A DNA stretch of 64,000 bases from JBFHIZ01 sp041596215 (GTDB lineage: Bacteria > Bacillota > Clostridia > Lachnospirales > Lachnospiraceae). Position 1 is the stretch's first letter; every line of letters begins with the position of its first letter. Below are positions 1-8,579 of this stretch, in pieces. The notes beneath the pieces are model-generated. The model was given only the letters and a program-made list of their open reading frames with translations. It did not search any database and had not been told where the DNA came from. The DNA is taken from assembly GCA_041596215.1 (NCBI GenBank), contig JBFHIZ010000004.1, forward strand, positions 49,058-113,057. Reading direction: 5' to 3'. Both the position numbers and the translations under genes were made by a program.

Positions 1-1507
1 TAATAAAAATGGTGGTCTGAGTGAACAGGCGGTTCATCGTTCCATTCACGCGCTAATTCATTTGGTTGATGACCATGCTAGAGAACATAAGCTTCCGAGA
101 CATTTTGTGGCAACTAGACTTGCAGAAGAAGATGAAATAATTAAAGAAATGCTACATTTGGATAAAAATGAAGAAGAAACGTTAGAGCATATTTTATTGC
201 AAATGGAAGAAGAAAGTGGAATGGATCGCGTGGCTGCAGTTGTTAATTCGAGATTTTGTTTTATTGACCAATTATGTGCAAAAACAGTACGAAGACCAAA
301 GGAAAGTAAAGAACATAGAAGAAGTTTAAAAATGGATCGGATTCTTACGGGTCGCTTTACGGGGATTCCAGCATTTTTAGGAATTATGGCTATTGTTTTT
401 TGGTTGACTTTTGGTGTTTTTGGACCTTTACTTGGAGATGTTATGAATGTAGGGATAGAATGGCTAATTCAAGTAGTTGATCAGGGGCTTACCACATACG
501 GGATGAATGAAGTCGTACATTCTTTGGTAATAGATGGGATCTTTGCCGGAGTTGGAAGTGTGCTTAGCTTCTTGCCGATTATATTAGTTTTATTCTTTTT
601 CCTTTCCTTGCTAGAGGATAGTGGTTATATGGCAAGAATTGCATTTGTAATGGATAAACCACTTCGAAAAATAGGGCTTTCGGGACGAAGCTTTGTACCA
701 ATGCTGGTTGGGTTTGGCTGTTCGGTGCCAGCCATTATGGCGACTAGAACGCTTTCCTCAGAACGGGATCGAAAAATGACGATTCTACTGACTCCTTTTA
801 TGAGCTGTTCTGCAAAATTACCAATATATGCATTGTTTACGGCGGCTTTTTTCCCATCACATCAGGTTTTAGTTATTATGGCTTTATATCTTATGGGTAT
901 TCTTGCAGCAATTGGCTTTGCATTACTTGTAAGGGTATCGAAATTTAAAGGACAGCCCATTCCTTTTGTTATGGAATTACCAAATTATCGCTTTCCTAGT
1001 TTAAAAAGTGTATTTCAATTGATTTGGGATAAAGCAAAAGATTTTTTGACCAAAGCATTTACGATTATATTCTTTGCATCCATTATTGTTTGGTTTTTAC
1101 AAACATTTGATATTCGTATGAATGTAGTAGCGGATTCTTCAAATAGTATTTTGGCGTTACTGGGAGGATGGATTGCCCCTATCTTTGTTCCCTTGGGCTT
1201 TGGTGATTGGAGAGCTTCCACTGCATTAATTACAGGATTGGTGGCAAAGGAAAGTGTAGTAAGTACATTAACAGTTTTACTACAAGGATCGACGGGTGCG
1301 TTAAAAACAATGTTTACACCGCTTACGGCATTTGTTTTCTTGGTATTTACGCTGTATTATACACCTTGTATTGCTGCAATTGCAGCCGTAAAAAGAGAGA
1401 TGAATTCGGTAAAAAGTGCAGTAATTGTTGTGATTTTACAATGTGGAATTGCTTGGATATTGGCATATATTGTGGCTCTTATTGGGAAATTTATTCTAAT
1501 GTTTTAA
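1..1507 (+). CDS. feoB: Ferrous iron transport protein B, C-terminal part (5' end outside window)
   Basis: Membrane permease for Fe2+ uptake. The frame is open to the left edge of the window, so the N-terminal GTPase domain is missing from view and about 500 residues are seen. The visible part starts in the helical linker after the G domain and continues into the polytopic membrane domain. It carries the two FeoB gate signatures: GFGCSVPAIMATRTL (about 710-755) and the PFMSCSAKLPIY segment (about 796-831), plus LVAKESVVSTL near 1240. The stop at 1505-1507 is followed by a bidirectional terminator facing nifJ. A feoA partner is not visible and would lie upstream. Assignment is by family motifs and is secure; Fe2+ as substrate is established for FeoB, not shown here. 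Confidence 0.95.
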   Translation, partial: NKNGGLSEQAVHRSIHALIHLVDDHAREHKLPRHFVATRLAEEDEIIKEMLHLDKNEEETLEHILLQMEEESGMDRVAAVVNSRFCFIDQLCAKTVRRPKESKEHRRSLKMDRILTGRFTGIPAFLGIMAIVFWLTFGVFGPLLGDVMNVGIEWLIQVVDQGLTTYGMNEVVHSLVIDGIFAGVGSVLSFLPIILVLFFFLSLLEDSGYMARIAFVMDKPLRKIGLSGRSFVPMLVGFGCSVPAIMATRTLSSERDRKMTILLTPFMSCSAKLPIYALFTAAFFPSHQVLVIMALYLMGILAAIGFALLVRVSKFKGQPIPFVMELPNYRFPSLKSVFQLIWDKAKDFLTKAFTIIFFASIIVWFLQTFDIRMNVVADSSNSILALLGGWIAPIFVPLGFGDWRASTALITGLVAKESVVSTLTVLLQGSTGALKTMFTPLTAFVFLVFTLYYTPCIAAIAAVKREMNSVKSAVIVVILQCGIAWILAYIVALIGKFILMF

Positions 1508-1568
1508 TCATTGAGAAATAAAAAATTAATAATGTAAAAAGTGGAGATTGATTTGAAAAATAAATATA

Positions 1569-1606
1569 AAAAAAAGAGTGTCACACAAATGTGTGACACC
1601 TTTTTT
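1569..1606. terminator. Bidirectional intrinsic terminator between feoB and nifJ
   Basis: The nine-base arms GTGTCACAC (1578-1586) and GTGTGACAC (1591-1599) are perfect complements around a four-base loop. A T run (1601-1606) follows on the plus strand and an A run (1569-1575) precedes it, so the hairpin can end both the rightward feoB and the leftward nifJ transcript. Confidence 0.88.
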
Positions 1607-1628
1607 AATGGGAAAGTATAGATGAAAA

Positions 1629-4600
1629 TTAATCTTGAGATCTTTCCACTAATTTTTGATATTTGAGTTTTGCATCTTTTTCAGCTTTTGCAAATAATAA
1701 ATTTGCTCTGTCTGGATTTGAACGATATAGTTGGTTGTAACGAACTTCGTTCATAATGAAATCTCTATATTCGGTAGAAGGTTCTTTTGAATCAAGCATA
1801 AATGGATTTTTGCCTTCTAAGGTTAAATCTGGATTGAAGCGGAATAAATGCCAATATCCGGATTGTACTGCTTTCTTTTCTTCTAATTGTGAACCAGTTA
1901 ATCCACCTTTGATACCATGATTAATACATGGTGCATAAGCGATTACTAAAGATGGTCCTTTATATGCTTCTGCTTCTCTTAATGCTTTGATTGTTTGATT
2001 CATATCTGCACCCATAGCAATTTGCGCTACATAAATGTAACCATAACTCATAGAGATTGCAGCTAAATCTTTCTTCTTCACATCTTTACCAGCAGCTGCA
2101 AATTTTGCGATTGCTCCAGTTGGTGTGGATTTTGAAGCTTGTCCACCGGTGTTGGAATATACTTCAGTATCAAATACTAAGATGTTTACATCTTCGCCAG
2201 ATGCAAGAACATGATCTACACCGCCGTATCCAATATCGTAAGCCCATCCATCACCACCAAAGATCCATTGTGATTTTTTAGATAAGAAATCTTTTTCTTT
2301 TAAGATATATGCTTTTTCTTCGCTAGCATCAGAAGAAGCTTCTAAAGCGTTTACTAATTCTTTTGTAGCAATGCCATTTGCTTGTCCATCTTCATTGGTA
2401 GCAAAATATTCAGCAATAGCAGATTTTACAGCATCATCAGATACTTTTTCATTTAATGCATTAATTTTGTTTTTCAAACGCATACGTAAAGCTCTTTGTG
2501 CAATTTCCATACCAAAACCATATTCTGCATTGTCTTCAAATAAGGAGTTAGCCCAAGCTGGTCCTTTTCCTTCTTTGTTTGTACAGTATGGAGTAGTTGG
2601 TGCTGAGAATCCCCAGATAGAAGAGCATCCAGTAGCATTTGCAATATACATACGATCTCCAAATAATTGTGTGACAAGTTTTGCATATGGAGTTTCACCA
2701 CATCCTGCACATGCACCAGAGAATTGAAGTAATGGTTGTTTGAATTGACTACCTTTTAATGTGGATTCTTTAAATTTATCGGTAACTGCTTTGTCCATAT
2801 CTAATTTTACAGCATAGTCAAATAATTTTTGACCTTCTAATTGCGTGTCAATAGGTTGCATGGTAAGCGCTTTTTCACCTTTCATACCAGGACAAACTTG
2901 TGCACAAGATCCACAACCCATACAATCGAGAGTGGAAACAGTAATGGAGAATTTATATCCAGGAAGACCATTCATATTTTTGAATTTGTCTGCATCTGGA
3001 ACACCTTCCATTTTATCTTCAGCAATTGCAACTGGGCGAATAACTGCATGAGGACAAACGAGGGAACAGAAATTACATTGGATACAGTTGTCTGGATTCC
3101 ATGAAGGAACATCAACAGCGACACCACGTTTTTCGTAAGCGGAAGATCCAAGAGGTGTATGTCCATCTGCGTAGTCTTTGAATGCAGAAACAGGTAAAGA
3201 ATCACCATCTTGCGCATTTACTGTATTTTGAATGTTGTTGATATAATCAATTAATTTTTTATCGGATCCAGTTACTTTGGTGGTTAAATCATCATCTTTG
3301 CAATCGGCCCATGAAGCAGGTACTTCAAATGGAATCGCATCTTTAAATCCACGATCAATTGCAGCGTGATTCATTTTTACAATATCTTCTCCCTTTTTCA
3401 TATAAGAAGCAGTTGCAGCGTCTTTCATATATTTAATGGCTTCATCTTCAGGAATGATTTCAGCAAGTTTAAAGAAAGCAGCTTGAAGAACAGTATTAAT
3501 ACGTGTTCCAAGTCCTACATCCTTACCGATTTGTGTACCATTAATGGTATAGAATTTAATATGATGTTGTGCCATGTAACGTTTTGCTTGTCCTGGCAAG
3601 TGTTTTTCAAGTTCTTCGGCATCCCAAGTACAGTTAAGTAGGAAAGTACCACCATCTTTTACATCTTGAACAATGTTGTATTTGGTAATGTAAGATGGAG
3701 TATGGCATGCTACAAAGTTTGCTTTACGGATAAGATAAGTAGAATTAATTTTTTCTTTACCAAAACGTAAATGAGATACGGTAACACCACCTGATTTTTT
3801 GGAATCATAGGAGAAGTATGCTTGTGCATACATGTCGGTATGATCACCAATGATTTTAATGGAGTTTTTATTTGCACCAACAGTACCGTCAGCACCTAGT
3901 CCCCAGAATTTACAACTAATGGTAGATTTTGGAGTGTAATCAACGATTTCATCTAAATCAAGAGATAGATTTGTTAAGTCATCTTTGATACCGATTGTAA
4001 ATTGTTGTTTTTCTTTATTTTTGAATACAGCAAGAATTTGTGTAGGTTCGGTATCTTTTGAACCTAATCCATAACGTCCAGTATAGACAGGAATTTGATC
4101 AAATTTAGAACCTTTTAAAGCAGCAACTACGTCTAAGTATAGTGGCTCTCCAACCGATCCTGGTTCTTTGGTTCTATCTAATACACTGATTTGTTTTACA
4201 GAATCAGGAATTGCGTCAATTAAGTGTTTTGGACTAAATGGTCTGTATAAACGAACTTTTACAAGTCCTACTTTTTCACCATTTGCAACCATATGATTTA
4301 CGGTTTCTTCTGCAGCTTCACAAGCGGAACCCATAGCAACGATTACGTGTTCTGCATCAGGAGCACCTACATAATTAAATAATTGATAGTTTGTACCGAT
4401 TTTTTTATTTACTTTTCCCATGTAATCTTCTACAATTGCAGGAACTGCATCGTAATAAGAATTACAAGCTTCTCTTGCTTGGAAATAGATATCTGGATTT
4501 TGAGCAGAACCTCTTTGAATAGGATGCTCTGGATTTAATGCGCCTCTACGGAATGCATCAACGGCATCCATGTCAAGCATATCTTTTAAGTCTTCATAAT

Positions 4601-5159
4601 CCCACATTTCGATTTTTTGAATTTCGTGAGAAGTTCTGAAACCATCGAAGAAATGCATAAAAGGAACGCTGCTTTTGATTGCTGCGAGATGAGCAATTGC
4701 TCCTAAATCCATGACTTCTTGAACGCTGTTTGAACATAACATTGCAAAACCTGTTTGACGTGCGGAATAAATATCGGAATGGTCACCAAAAATTGATAAT
4801 GCATGACCTGCGATTGCACGAGCAGAAACATGGAAAACGCCAGGTAATAATTCACCGGAAATTTTGAACATGTTTGGAATCATTAACAATAATCCTTGTG
4901 ATGCAGTGTATGTAGTAGTTAGTGCACCAGCAGCTAAGGCACCATGTACAGTACCAGAAGCTCCTGCTTCCGATTGCATTTCTGCTAATACAACTTCTTG
5001 ACCGAAGATGTTTTTTCTTCCTTGTGTTGCCCAAGTATCTGTATACTCAGCCATTGGGGAAGAAGGGGTAATAGGATAGATCGCTGCAACGTCTGTAAAT
5101 GCATAGGATACATGAGCAGCAGCCGTATTTCCATCCATAGTTTTCATTTTTCTTGCCAT
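1629..5159 (-). CDS. nifJ: Pyruvate:ferredoxin (flavodoxin) oxidoreductase
   Basis: Single-chain PFOR of 1176 residues, the usual length. It oxidises pyruvate with CoA to acetyl-CoA and CO2 and reduces ferredoxin in the cytoplasm. In order: N-terminal pyruvate/TPP-binding domain (YPITPSSPMAEY), a two-cluster ferredoxin domain with CIQCNFCSLVCPHA (about residue 690) and CMGCGSCAQVCPG (about 743), then the C-terminal TPP domain with CAGCGETPY and GGDGWAYDIGYGG (about 970). A longer upstream start is possible, but the ATG at 5159 is preceded by AAGGAGG at good spacing and begins MARKMKTMDG, typical of the family. It is monocistronic, with its own promoter carrying palindromes and a shared terminator with feoB. 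It is the main source of reduced ferredoxin in fermentative clostridia. Confidence 0.97.
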   Translation of the reverse strand: MARKMKTMDGNTAAAHVSYAFTDVAAIYPITPSSPMAEYTDTWATQGRKNIFGQEVVLAEMQSEAGASGTVHGALAAGALTTTYTASQGLLLMIPNMFKISGELLPGVFHVSARAIAGHALSIFGDHSDIYSARQTGFAMLCSNSVQEVMDLGAIAHLAAIKSSVPFMHFFDGFRTSHEIQKIEMWDYEDLKDMLDMDAVDAFRRGALNPEHPIQRGSAQNPDIYFQAREACNSYYDAVPAIVEDYMGKVNKKIGTNYQLFNYVGAPDAEHVIVAMGSACEAAEETVNHMVANGEKVGLVKVRLYRPFSPKHLIDAIPDSVKQISVLDRTKEPGSVGEPLYLDVVAALKGSKFDQIPVYTGRYGLGSKDTEPTQILAVFKNKEKQQFTIGIKDDLTNLSLDLDEIVDYTPKSTISCKFWGLGADGTVGANKNSIKIIGDHTDMYAQAYFSYDSKKSGGVTVSHLRFGKEKINSTYLIRKANFVACHTPSYITKYNIVQDVKDGGTFLLNCTWDAEELEKHLPGQAKRYMAQHHIKFYTINGTQIGKDVGLGTRINTVLQAAFFKLAEIIPEDEAIKYMKDAATASYMKKGEDIVKMNHAAIDRGFKDAIPFEVPASWADCKDDDLTTKVTGSDKKLIDYINNIQNTVNAQDGDSLPVSAFKDYADGHTPLGSSAYEKRGVAVDVPSWNPDNCIQCNFCSLVCPHAVIRPVAIAEDKMEGVPDADKFKNMNGLPGYKFSITVSTLDCMGCGSCAQVCPGMKGEKALTMQPIDTQLEGQKLFDYAVKLDMDKAVTDKFKESTLKGSQFKQPLLQFSGACAGCGETPYAKLVTQLFGDRMYIANATGCSSIWGFSAPTTPYCTNKEGKGPAWANSLFEDNAEYGFGMEIAQRALRMRLKNKINALNEKVSDDAVKSAIAEYFATNEDGQANGIATKELVNALEASSDASEEKAYILKEKDFLSKKSQWIFGGDGWAYDIGYGGVDHVLASGEDVNILVFDTEVYSNTGGQASKSTPTGAIAKFAAAGKDVKKKDLAAISMSYGYIYVAQIAMGADMNQTIKALREAEAYKGPSLVIAYAPCINHGIKGGLTGSQLEEKKAVQSGYWHLFRFNPDLTLEGKNPFMLDSKEPSTEYRDFIMNEVRYNQLYRSNPDRANLLFAKAEKDAKLKYQKLVERSQD

Positions 5160-5241
5160 TTGAAATTCCTCCTTATTTGTTACGTGCTTCAATAAAATAT
5201 ATGTTATTTGATATTAATAGTTAGTAAGCACACTTACTGTT

Positions 5242-5270
5242 ATTTTAGCACCTAGGTGCTTTAAAGTAAA
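5242..5270 (-). promoter_or_regulatory. nifJ promoter with palindromic operator in the spacer
   Basis: Reading leftward, TTTACT (5270-5265) and TAAAAT (5247-5242) lie 17 bp apart, about 85 bp before the nifJ start. The spacer contains the perfect 14-bp palindrome AGCACCTAGGTGCT (5247-5260), well placed for a repressor that excludes RNA polymerase. A second inverted repeat, AGTAAG-CACA-CTTACT (5223-5238), sits just downstream of the predicted start. The promoter call rests on consensus matches; the regulator is unknown. Confidence 0.55.
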
Positions 5271-5428
5271 GAATTCTGCTTATAATAATCAATTTGTTTT
5301 TAAGGAAATACAATCTTACGAAGAATTAAAGGAAAATATAAAATTATTCTAAATTATTGAAGGAATGAGAGCTGATTATTCGATTTTGATAGTCTTTAAT
5401 AATATAGTTTGTGAGAAAGGGAATGGGA

Positions 5429-6331
5429 ATGAAGGACAGTGTAATTATATTATGGAATAAAATAAAACTTTCTGGGAAAAAATTGACCGAAGGTGGAAAA
5501 GAAAAAGTAATAAGCAAAATAGCAATTTTACTACTATCTTTTTTAGTTATTTTTTCAGGAGCCATGCTTATAAAATCTCAAATAGATAAAAAGGAAGCAC
5601 AGAAACAAAATGAAATACTTCAAGAAATGGCAACATTTGTGGAGGAAAACGAACCGGAAATCGAAGAGGAAACGCTTACTGAAGTTGAAGAGGAACAAGT
5701 TGAAGAAAATTTATATGAATTAGTTTCCGATTATCCAAAGCTAGATATTGATTATCAAGGATTGAAAGAGATGAATTCGGATTTGGTTGGATGGATGTAT
5801 ATCCCAGCATTGGAATTAAGTTACCCGGTGGTGCATTATAAAGACAATGATTTTTATTTGGAATATTCTTTTGAAAAGAAACCAAGTATTTTAGGCACGA
5901 TATTTATTGATTATGAATCACCAACAGATTGGACAGATTTCAACACCCTTATATTTGGACATAATATGAAAGATCAAAGTATGTTTGGGTCATTAAAGCG
6001 GTTTGTACGAGAAGATGGATTGTTAGAGAGTAATCCTAATATATATATTTACACAGAAGAAGAAGTTCTAATCTATCAAATATTTTCTATCTATATTGCA
6101 GAGGATGGAAGCCAACGATATCGAATTGTTCAAGATGATCCTGATTTAGAAGCTTATGTAAGAGAAGCAAAGGAACTTTCCATTTATGATTTGGAAGATG
6201 ATTTTTTGAATATGGATCATATTATTTCATTATCCACTTGCTATGGAATACCTGGCACATCCAATCGATTATTATTACATGCAGTTTTACTTGAAAGAGG
6301 AGCACGGGATGACATAAACGTGGAAGAATAA
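5429..6331 (+). CDS. srtB: Class B sortase
   Basis: Membrane-anchored cysteine transpeptidase that attaches surface proteins to peptidoglycan. 300 residues: short basic N-terminus, one membrane segment (about residues 28-45), an acidic linker rich in Glu (about 55-95), then the sortase fold. Catalytic residues are visible: His in FGHNM (about 177), Cys in LSTCYG (about 271) and Arg in SNRLLLHA (about 281). The segments LVGWMYIP and YPVVHYKDNDFYL are typical of class B. The start is taken at 5429, because AAAGGG lies about eight bases ahead; a GTG at 5411 and ATG at 5423 are in frame. The thioester-domain adhesin 1 kb downstream, with a C-terminal hydrophobic anchor, is the obvious substrate candidate. 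Confidence 0.9.
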   Translation: MKDSVIILWNKIKLSGKKLTEGGKEKVISKIAILLLSFLVIFSGAMLIKSQIDKKEAQKQNEILQEMATFVEENEPEIEEETLTEVEEEQVEENLYELVSDYPKLDIDYQGLKEMNSDLVGWMYIPALELSYPVVHYKDNDFYLEYSFEKKPSILGTIFIDYESPTDWTDFNTLIFGHNMKDQSMFGSLKRFVREDGLLESNPNIYIYTEEEVLIYQIFSIYIAEDGSQRYRIVQDDPDLEAYVREAKELSIYDLEDDFLNMDHIISLSTCYGIPGTSNRLLLHAVLLERGARDDINVEE

Positions 6332-6405
6332 TAAAAATAGATGAGCTTTTTGAGAAATAAGAAGCGTCTTTATATGTATCAATAAAAATCGTCTTTCTAT
6401 GGCTA

Positions 6406-6434
6406 TTGAATGCCTAGGTGAAAAATGATAAAAT
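6406..6434 (+). promoter_or_regulatory. Promoter of the CAP-domain lipoprotein gene
   Basis: TTGAAT (6406-6411) and TAAAAT (6429-6434) are separated by 17 bp, 45 bp before the ATG. The spacer contains CCTAGGTG, an 8-mer also present in the palindrome of the nifJ promoter, which may be chance. Confidence 0.6.
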
Positions 6435-6478
6435 ATAACTATAAAAAAAGAAATGAATTAATTTGGAGGATCTTAATT

Positions 6479-7051
6479 ATGAAAAAAATTCTAGCAATGC
6501 TATTAATTGGAGTAATGGCAGTTGGACTTGTGGCATGTGGAGCAACTGGAAATGTAGATGAAGCAGCAGCACTACGTGATATTGAGACGGCAGATTCAAG
6601 TATTATATATATTGACGATGAAGCAATTGCTTTAGTAGGATCGGTTGCAGATGCAACAATGACAGAGGAAGAACGAGCAGAAGCAGAGGAACTACATGGT
6701 ATGGCTGTTAGTGTATTCAATCAATGTAATGCATTAAGACAAGAACAAGGAATGAAAACTTTAGATTGGGATGATTCCTTAGAACTTGCAGCTGCAGTTA
6801 GAGCATCTGAAATTGTAAGTACATTTTCTCATACGAGACCTAATGGGAATCCATGGTGGACTGTAAATAGTGATTTAATGTGGGGAGAAAACTTAGCAAA
6901 AGGATTTTCCACAACGGAAGGTGCAGTAAATGGTTGGATGAATTCCCCATCTCATAAGGCTAATGTAATGGATGCAGGATTTAATACCATGTCAATTGCA
7001 GTCTATCGAATAGATGGAGTTTTATATTTTGCACAGGAATTTGGATATTAA
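6479..7051 (+). CDS. CAP/SCP-domain lipoprotein
   Basis: 190-residue exported protein. The start at 6479 follows GGAGG at nine bases and begins MKKILAMLLIGVMAVG, a lipoprotein signal with lipobox LVAC, so the mature chain would be lipid-anchored outside the membrane. The CAP (SCP/PR-1) domain covers about residues 75-190 and shows the expected His in FSHTRPNG, the GENLAKG motif and WMNSPSHKANVM, ending in FAQEFGY. Bacterial CAP proteins are common in sporulating and gut Firmicutes, but their activity is poorly defined. It lies between the sortase and the thioester adhesin with its own promoter and terminator, so it belongs to the surface locus by position and not necessarily by transcript. 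Confidence 0.88.
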   Translation: MKKILAMLLIGVMAVGLVACGATGNVDEAAALRDIETADSSIIYIDDEAIALVGSVADATMTEEERAEAEELHGMAVSVFNQCNALRQEQGMKTLDWDDSLELAAAVRASEIVSTFSHTRPNGNPWWTVNSDLMWGENLAKGFSTTEGAVNGWMNSPSHKANVMDAGFNTMSIAVYRIDGVLYFAQEFGY

Positions 7052-7078
7052 AATATAATTGAATATAAATAGAAGGAA

Positions 7079-7109
7079 AATGCGTTCACTATTTGTGAGC
7101 GCATTTTTT
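7079..7109 (+). terminator. Terminator of the CAP lipoprotein gene
   Basis: AATGCG-T-TCAC pairs with GTGA-G-CGCATT across a TATTT loop, followed by a run of six T. Confidence 0.85.
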
Positions 7110-7337
7110 ATGTAAAAAGTTTATTTTTATAGTTAGGAGAAAAATGCTTATAAAAACAGGTAAGAGAAGTATGAAATATATGGTAAAATCGCAAAAATTA
7201 AAAAAAGGAAAAGAAAATATAAAAATAATATGAAATTATGAACCTTTTTAAAAAGTGGAAAAGTCTTTACTAGTATCAAAACAATAACAATAACGAGTAA
7301 CAGACAAGTTATTTATGATAGGGAAAAGGGAGAGAAT

Positions 7338-8489
7338 ATGAAAAAGAGATTATTTAAAGGAATTGCAATTTTAGCAACGGCAATCATGATGATTGGTATG
7401 CTAGCAGTAAACCCATTTGCAGGGCTAGAAGCAAATGCAGAAACAATGAATGGATATAAATATACAGATGGGAAAAGTGGAGCAGCTGTATATGATTTTA
7501 AAGAAAGAAATACGGAATTATTTAATTTAACAAAAAAGAACAGTACAACCTTAAAAGCATTATGTATTGACCCAGAAACTAGTATAAAAAACAATAAAAC
7601 ATATACCATTACTACGGCAGGAGATATTGATAGCAGAATTATTAATGCATTATATGATGTGACTGTAAATAATAGAAATAGGGAACACATTGCAGCTGCA
7701 CAAGCAGTAGTATGGAAATTATACAATGGCCTAAATATTAATACAACCTATGAAAAATGGGTGGGATTTATTTTTGGTCATTATGTAACAAAAGATTATA
7801 ATTACAAAAATGAATACGATACCTATATGGCAGGTGCTATGACAAGAGCAGATTTAAATGCTGCAGGATGGGATGTTGCAATCGCTACGGCAAACCAATC
7901 GCAAACATTACTTACTTTGATTCCTTATGTTGCACCAACACCAACACCAGAACCAACGGCAACACCAACACCAGAACCAACGGCAGTACCAACACCAGAA
8001 CCAACAGCAGTACCAACTCCAGAACCAACACCAGAACCAACACCAGAACCAACACCAGAACCAACAGCAGTGCCAACAGCAGTACCTACAGCAGTACCTA
8101 CAGCAGTACCAACAGCAGTACCAACAGCAGTACCAACAGCAGTACCTACAGCAGTACCTACAGCAGTGCCTACAGCAGTACCTACAGCAGTACCTACAGC
8201 AGTACCTACAGCAGTACCTACAGATGAACCAGAGGAACCAGATGATCCAGAACCAACAGCAGCGCCTACCTCAGCACCAGTAGTAGTTGTACCAACACTA
8301 ACAACAATAACAGATGATGCAGTAGCTCTAGCTGACGCAGGAGAAGTATTGGGTGCAACAAGAAGTGTTCGTACAGATGATTATTCAAGCCTATGGATAG
8401 CATTATTTGCACTGTCAACAGCAGGATTATTAGGAATCACTTTGAAATTTAAGAAAAAAGAAGATACAATAGAAGATGCATCAAAATAA
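7338..8489 (+). CDS. Thioester-domain surface adhesin with Pro-rich stalk
   Basis: 383-residue secreted surface protein. The signal peptide covers about residues 1-35 (ending near ANAE). The next 160 residues form a Cys-Gln thioester domain of the TQXA type: Cys76 in KALCIDP and Gln122 in AAAQAVVWKLY are the expected bond-forming pair. Such domains attach covalently to host or partner proteins. Then comes a Pro/Thr-rich stalk (about residues 197-315) built from PTPEP and 13 successive PTAV units, then a C-terminal membrane helix (about 350-368) and a basic tail. There is no LPXTG; the position before the helix reads SVRTDDYSS, a degenerate form of the TGD-type signals seen in clostridial proteins. 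GGGAG precedes the ATG. The neighbouring class B sortase is its likely anchoring enzyme (inference). Confidence 0.85.
   Translation: MKKRLFKGIAILATAIMMIGMLAVNPFAGLEANAETMNGYKYTDGKSGAAVYDFKERNTELFNLTKKNSTTLKALCIDPETSIKNNKTYTITTAGDIDSRIINALYDVTVNNRNREHIAAAQAVVWKLYNGLNINTTYEKWVGFIFGHYVTKDYNYKNEYDTYMAGAMTRADLNAAGWDVAIATANQSQTLLTLIPYVAPTPTPEPTATPTPEPTAVPTPEPTAVPTPEPTPEPTPEPTPEPTAVPTAVPTAVPTAVPTAVPTAVPTAVPTAVPTAVPTAVPTAVPTAVPTAVPTDEPEEPDDPEPTAAPTSAPVVVVPTLTTITDDAVALADAGEVLGATRSVRTDDYSSLWIALFALSTAGLLGITLKFKKKEDTIEDASK
8061..8216 (+). repeat. 12-bp tandem repeat, 13 units, encoding PTAV
   Basis: Thirteen contiguous copies of the unit CCWACAGCAGTR in the adhesin stalk, each encoding Pro-Thr-Ala-Val. 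Copies differ only at third positions (CCA or CCT for Pro, GTA or GTG for Val). It is preceded by less regular PTPEP-coding repeats from about 7934. Being a multiple of three, copy-number change would keep the frame and vary stalk length. Confidence 0.95.
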
Positions 8490-8534
8490 ATACAGAAAGC
8501 TTATTGTATGAAAATATAGAATGAATTAAGCAAA

Positions 8535-8569
8535 AGATGCTTTCACAATTATGTGAAGGCATCTTTTTT
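8535..8569 (+). terminator. Terminator of the adhesin gene, abutting the next ribosome binding site
   Basis: AGATGC-T-TTCACA pairs with TGTGAA-G-GCATCT around an ATTA loop (13 pairs including one T-G), followed by T5. AGGGGG of the next gene begins directly after, so there is no room for a separate promoter. Confidence 0.85.
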
Positions 8570-8579
8570 AGGGGGAATT

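Noticed and set aside
1207..1521. 104-residue open frame over the end of feoB
   Set aside because: Shadow frame inside feoB with no ribosome binding site and a Cys/Tyr-rich, non-protein-like composition.
8061..8216. Possible CRISPR array
   Set aside because: The units are contiguous 12-mers without spacers and encode PTAV in frame.
7927..8283. Long Gln/Asn/Thr-rich open frames overlapping the adhesin stalk
   Set aside because: They arise because the 12-bp repeat has no stop in any forward frame. They lack ribosome binding sites, and the signal peptide, thioester domain and anchor are all in the annotated frame.
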